From positions 8,300,501-8,364,500 of the forward strand of contig NZ_CP036298.1 of the NCBI RefSeq assembly GCF_007752135.1: a DNA stretch of 64,000 nt, read 5' to 3'. Shown one piece after another: positions 60,452-64,000 of the stretch. How positions within the stretch are numbered: the first letter of the stretch is position 1; the number at the start of each line of letters is the position of its first letter. The notes under the pieces are model-generated. The model was not told the origin of the DNA, searched no databases, and saw nothing but the letters and a program-made list of their open reading frames with translations. A program made the position numbers and the translations under genes. The stretch is from Aureliella helgolandensis (GTDB taxonomy: Bacteria > Planctomycetota > Planctomycetia > Pirellulales > Pirellulaceae).

Positions 60452-62920
60452 ATGGCATTCAGTCGTTTCGACGCGCGCCCATGTATGCTCGGTCTGCTCA
60501 TTCTGCAGTGGCTTGGGCATGCTAGCCCCAATCCAGTCTTTGCAGAAGACTCTACCAATACGGTCGAGGTTGCGGCCGCCGATGACGCGTCTGCGGCAGC
60601 CTCTCAGTTGGCTGCGGAGGTCGAGTATTGGAACCAAGAAGTCCGTCCGTTCTTGCAGACCTATTGTTACGATTGCCACTCGGGCGAAGGCTCGGAAGCG
60701 GACATCGATTTTTCGGTCTACGATTCTCCCGAGCAACTCACTTCTCAACGTCCGCGTTGGAATCAAGTACGGGGCATGTTGGAGATCGGGGCGATGCCTC
60801 CGGCCGATTACGACCCGCTGCCCGAACTCAAAGAGCGAGAGGTCATTGCCGACTGGATTGACCGAAAGATCAACTCGGTCGACTGCAACGTGGTACATGA
60901 TCCCGGGCGAGTTACCCTGCGGCGTCTCAACCGAGTGGAGTACGACAACACATTGCGTGATTTGTTGGGTGTCGATTTTTCCGTCTCCGAAATGATTGGA
61001 TTTCCCTCCGATGATGTTGGCAATGGTTTTGACAATCAGGGCGATGTGCTGACCCTATCACCGCTGCAACTCGAAAAATATTTGGCGGCTGCACAAACGG
61101 TAACGGATCGCATCCTAGTACTCGATCCGACTCCGCTGCTCACCCAGCAAGTCTCAGGCAAGGGGCTCTTTGCCACCGAACAATTCGACGCACCTTTCGA
61201 TTTTGCAGCTGGCAGCTACCGAATCGAGGTCAGCATGGAGTATGGAGACAACAACGACCAGACCGTTCCTGTGGCGCTATTGCTGGATGGACAGGAAATC
61301 CAGCGCTGGGACGTGGGGGGCCTGCGAGCGGTTTACAAAGCGCGGCATGACTTCCCAGCTGGGCAGGGCAAACTAAGTGTCCGCTTTGTGGAGGACCCCA
61401 ATACCGAGGAAACTCGTGACAAAGATCGCCGCATTCTAATCGAATACCTGAAACTCAATGGGCCCAAGGATGGTGAGCCGGTCTATCCGTTGCATCACCA
61501 ACGGATCGTGAGCTCCGTCCCGTCCGCCGAGAAATCGGTCGAGCAGGCGGCCTTGGAGATCTTCCAGCCCATGATTCGCCGAGCCTTCCGTCGCGAACCG
61601 CGAGAGATCGATGTTTCGCGCGTCGTCGGCCTGGTCAAAATGGCTAGTGAGCAGGGAGAATCGTTCCCGAAGGCGGTGTCGTACGGAATTCAGAGTATTT
61701 TGGTGTCCCCCAATTTTCTGTTCCGTATTGAAAACACTCCGAGCCAATCCGAGGAGGAGAAGGAGGAGGTAGCAGCCAGCGATCCCGCCAACCCCGCGAC
61801 GGCCACCGAAGCCTTGAACGACTACGCGCTAGCCTCGCGCCTATCCTACTTTCTGTGGGCCAGTATGCCCGATGATGAATTGCTCGATCTGGCTCGTGAC
61901 GGACAGCTGCACCACCCCGAGACGCTCAAACAGCAGTCGCTGCGGATGTTGAAAGATCCCAAAAGCAAGATGTTGGTCGAACGCTTCTTCGGCCAGATGC
62001 TGGGGTTGGGGAACCTCAAGGTCGCAGACCCCGACAAGAAAAAATTCCCGCTGTGGAACGATCGCTTGCGGGATGCAATGCGCAAGGAAACTCACCTCTT
62101 CTGCCAGGAGCTCATCCAGGAAGACCTGCCGCTGACCACACTGCTCAACGGCAATTTCACCTTCGTCAATCCTCGCTTGGCGGAGCTGTACGGGATGCAA
62201 TTCGATGGGCGGGCTCCGGCAGACCTGTATCAGGTGGGGGACGATCAAAAGTCTCGGCGCAAGAATGATCGCAGCGGCGTCTACGAGGACGAGGATCGCT
62301 GGATTCGCGTGGAGCTGCCGAGTGCACGCCGTGGCGTGCTGACTCAGGCCTCGATCCTGACGCTGACCTCCCATCCGACCACGACGAGCCCAGTGAAGCG
62401 GGGTACCTGGATCCTAGAGAATATTTTTGGGGACCCACCTCCCCCAGCTCCACCCAATGTGCCTGCTTTTGGTGATACACAAACGGAGCATGGCAATTTG
62501 AGCCTGCGGGAACAGCTGGCCATTCACCGCGCCAACCCGAGCTGTGCAAGCTGCCACAACGTCATGGACCCCCTTGGGCTGGGGTTCGAGCACTACGACC
62601 CCATCGGTAGCTGGCGGGACAAGGACAACGGGCACGAGATCGACGCCGCTGGAAAGCTGGCCGATGGCCGCACATTCAACGGTTCCAATGAATTGGTTGC
62701 GCTGCTGGAAAGCAGCATTCCCCAGATTTCTCGACATTTTTCGAGCAAGTTGCTGACCTACGCGCTGGGGCGGGGTTTAGAACCCTACGACTACTGTGCC
62801 ATCGACGACATTACCGCCAGTGCTGCAGAAAACGAGTACCGGCTGTCAAGTTTTGTTCAAGCTGTTGTAACGAGCGAGCCGTTCAGTAAACGGCGAATTT
62901 TTAGGGAGAATCAAGAATGA
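60452..62920 (+). CDS. Planctomycete-type DUF1592 cytochrome protein
   Basis: This 822-residue exported protein has an N-terminal signal (residues 1-31), then a heme-binding motif CYDCHSGEGSEADIDF near residue 72, the planctomycete cytochrome c pattern (PSCyt1). It is followed in order by DUF1587 (VTLRRLNRVEYDNTLRDLLG), a carbohydrate-binding-like stretch, DUF1595/DUF1592 (ALASRLSYFLWASMPDDELL), DUF1588 (RRGVLTQASILTLTSHPTTT, with CASCHNVMDPLG as a second CxxCH), and DUF1585 (LTYALGRGLEPYDY). Such proteins always pair with a DUF1552 gene, here overlapping by four bases. They are thought to act outside the cytoplasm, possibly in polymer breakdown with electron transfer; the reaction is unknown. 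The start is ATG 60452. Confidence 0.95.
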   Translation: MAFSRFDARPCMLGLLILQWLGHASPNPVFAEDSTNTVEVAAADDASAAASQLAAEVEYWNQEVRPFLQTYCYDCHSGEGSEADIDFSVYDSPEQLTSQRPRWNQVRGMLEIGAMPPADYDPLPELKEREVIADWIDRKINSVDCNVVHDPGRVTLRRLNRVEYDNTLRDLLGVDFSVSEMIGFPSDDVGNGFDNQGDVLTLSPLQLEKYLAAAQTVTDRILVLDPTPLLTQQVSGKGLFATEQFDAPFDFAAGSYRIEVSMEYGDNNDQTVPVALLLDGQEIQRWDVGGLRAVYKARHDFPAGQGKLSVRFVEDPNTEETRDKDRRILIEYLKLNGPKDGEPVYPLHHQRIVSSVPSAEKSVEQAALEIFQPMIRRAFRREPREIDVSRVVGLVKMASEQGESFPKAVSYGIQSILVSPNFLFRIENTPSQSEEEKEEVAASDPANPATATEALNDYALASRLSYFLWASMPDDELLDLARDGQLHHPETLKQQSLRMLKDPKSKMLVERFFGQMLGLGNLKVADPDKKKFPLWNDRLRDAMRKETHLFCQELIQEDLPLTTLLNGNFTFVNPRLAELYGMQFDGRAPADLYQVGDDQKSRRKNDRSGVYEDEDRWIRVELPSARRGVLTQASILTLTSHPTTTSPVKRGTWILENIFGDPPPPAPPNVPAFGDTQTEHGNLSLREQLAIHRANPSCASCHNVMDPLGLGFEHYDPIGSWRDKDNGHEIDAAGKLADGRTFNGSNELVALLESSIPQISRHFSSKLLTYALGRGLEPYDYCAIDDITASAAENEYRLSSFVQAVVTSEPFSKRRIFRENQE

Positions 62921-64000
62921 CCTCACCAAGAATATCACGCCGTACGCTGTTGCGTGGAACGAGTGCCGCTCTCGGACTTCCCATGTTGAACTGCATGCTG
63001 CCCAAAACGCGTCTGCTAGGGGCAACTCCAGCGGCAGCCAAGCCGCCGGTACGCCTAGCCTGGGTCTTTTTTCCCAATGGTACCAACCCCGACAGCTGGG
63101 AACCGAAGAAGACGGGTGCGGACTGGGAGCTGACTCCCTCGTTAGCCTCGTTGAAGGAGCATAAGCAGGACGTCTCGATTCTCAGCGGCTTGGCTCAGGT
63201 CAACGCGCGTTCGCTGGGAGACGGTCCAGGCGACCATGCCCGCAGTGCCGCCGCCTTTTTGACCGGTGCACACCCCGTCAAGACCAGCGGAGCGGACATG
63301 CGAGCGGGCAAGAGTGCCGATCAATTCGCCGCCGAGCACTATGGCCGCGCCACCCGGCTCGCATCGATCGAACTGGGAACCGAAGCGGGTCGTGCCGCCG
63401 GTTCCTGCGACAGTGGCTACGCCTGTGCCTATTCCAACAACATTTCATGGCGAACCTCCACCCAGCCGATGGCCAAGGAGGTCAATCCGAAACTGGCGTT
63501 TGAACGCTTGTTTGGCAACGGGGCCGTTGGCACGCAAACCGGCAAAAAAGAACTACTTTTCCAGCGATCCATCCTGGATATCGTGGCTGAAGACGCGGCC
63601 GACCTGCAGCGTTCTTTGGGCTACCAGGATCGCCAGAAGCTGGATGAGTACTTTACGAGCGTGCGAGACGTGGAACAGCGCATCGACCGCATGACCGAAC
63701 CACTGCCATTCGACGTCTCTGCGCAGCGGCCCGATGAAAAGCCTGAGGATATCCAGGAGCACATTCGGTTGATGTACGACCTGATGGTGTTGGCGTTCAA
63801 GACCGACACCACGCGCATTAGCACCTTCATGCTCGGCAACGAGGGAAGTGGTAAGTCGTACCCCATGATTGGGGTCAAGGAAGGGCACCACCAACTCTCC
63901 CACCACCAAAACGATCCCGATAAAGTTTCGAAGATTGCAGCCATCGACAAGTTCTTTGCCGATCAGTTTGCCTACTTCCTGCAAAAGATGAAGGATACGC
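62917..64000 (+). CDS. DUF1552 protein, incomplete at the window end
   Basis: ATG 62917 overlaps the upstream TGA (ATGA), and the frame stays open to base 64000, giving at least 361 residues; the stop is right of the window. A Tat-type signal is present: RISRRTLLRGTSAALGLPML, with twin arginines. The mature part starts with RLAWVFFPNGTNPDSWEP and continues with DHARSAAAFLTGAHP and TFMLGNEGSGKSYPMIGV, all DUF1552 family marks. DUF1552 proteins resemble sulfatase-like exported proteins of planctomycetes (DUF1501 relatives) and are coupled to DUF1592 cytochromes. Folding before Tat export fits the presence of a cofactor or metal; the substrate is unknown. Confidence 0.93.
   Translation, partial: MTSPRISRRTLLRGTSAALGLPMLNCMLPKTRLLGATPAAAKPPVRLAWVFFPNGTNPDSWEPKKTGADWELTPSLASLKEHKQDVSILSGLAQVNARSLGDGPGDHARSAAAFLTGAHPVKTSGADMRAGKSADQFAAEHYGRATRLASIELGTEAGRAAGSCDSGYACAYSNNISWRTSTQPMAKEVNPKLAFERLFGNGAVGTQTGKKELLFQRSILDIVAEDAADLQRSLGYQDRQKLDEYFTSVRDVEQRIDRMTEPLPFDVSAQRPDEKPEDIQEHIRLMYDLMVLAFKTDTTRISTFMLGNEGSGKSYPMIGVKEGHHQLSHHQNDPDKVSKIAAIDKFFADQFAYFLQKMKDT

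Overview
This 64 kb window looks like chromosome from a planctomycete, most likely of the Pirellulaceae (Rhodopirellula/Blastopirellula-like). The evidence is the right-hand operon of a planctomycete-type cytochrome protein (DUF1587/1592/1588/1585 architecture) followed by a Tat-exported DUF1552 protein, a PVC-group small basic protein (TIGR04137-like) at 40.5-40.8 kb, a bacterial SMUG1-type uracil-DNA glycosylase, a microcompartment shell protein, frequent GTG/TTG starts, and single genes or short operons on both strands. I saw no transposase, integrase, phage gene, CRISPR array, rRNA or tRNA.

Layout. 0-5.4 kb: end of hisC, hisB, a DUF4416 gene, a WecA/MraY-type lipid-carrier sugar transferase and an O-antigen-ligase-like protein. 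5.8-9.1 kb: a DUF1573 protein and a lipoprotein joining a 5'-nucleotidase-like domain to a four-CXXCH cytochrome domain. 9.2-14.9 kb: a CDP-sugar cluster (GT2, glucose-1-phosphate cytidylyltransferase, CDP-glucose 4,6-dehydratase, sugar C-methyltransferase, Gfo/Idh oxidoreductase). 15-19 kb: purD, a YyaL-type thioredoxin-fold protein and a small membrane protein. 19.3-23 kb: another GT2, a gene-free stretch with a likely structured RNA and an intrinsic terminator, then a divergent pair for undecaprenyl-phosphate recycling (DUF368 and uppP). 23-26.4 kb: an AMMECR1-MEMO fusion and two small envelope-type proteins. 26.4-31.5 kb: RluA-type pseudouridine synthase, SMUG1 glycosylase, mnmA, floA and an alpha/beta hydrolase. 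31.6-36.4 kb: PP2C phosphatase overlapping putA. 36.6-39.4 kb: a tandem BMC shell protein and an S46 peptidase. 39.4-40.5 kb: a gene-poor stretch dense in hairpins and ending in a strong terminator. 40.5-48.2 kb: the small basic protein, a GT39-like membrane protein, and a sugar-metabolism cluster (DUF4432 epimerase-like protein divergent from cupin, TIM-barrel isomerase, Gfo/Idh oxidoreductase and a DUF479-like protein). 48.2-54.6 kb: SWIM/SNF2 ATPase, another TIM-barrel isomerase, PhyH-family oxygenase and a Na/Pi cotransporter. 54.8-58.3 kb: a repeat-like protein, a molybdopterin oxidoreductase and a MazG-like protein, all overlapping. 58.4-60.3 kb: kdsB and a sensorless histidine kinase. 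60.4 kb to the end: the DUF1592/DUF1552 operon.

Together many of the genes serve the envelope: precursor transfer to the lipid carrier, nucleotide-sugar synthesis, glycan transfer, polymerisation or ligation, carrier recycling, and Kdo activation (kdsB), which implies an LPS-type outer membrane. The least explained signals are the two gene-free regions carrying terminators (20.25-20.98 kb and 39.36-40.54 kb), the orphan tandem BMC protein, the AMMECR1-MEMO fusion, and a chain of mini-cistrons before the alpha/beta hydrolase. All calls come from reading the sequence; no database search was run.
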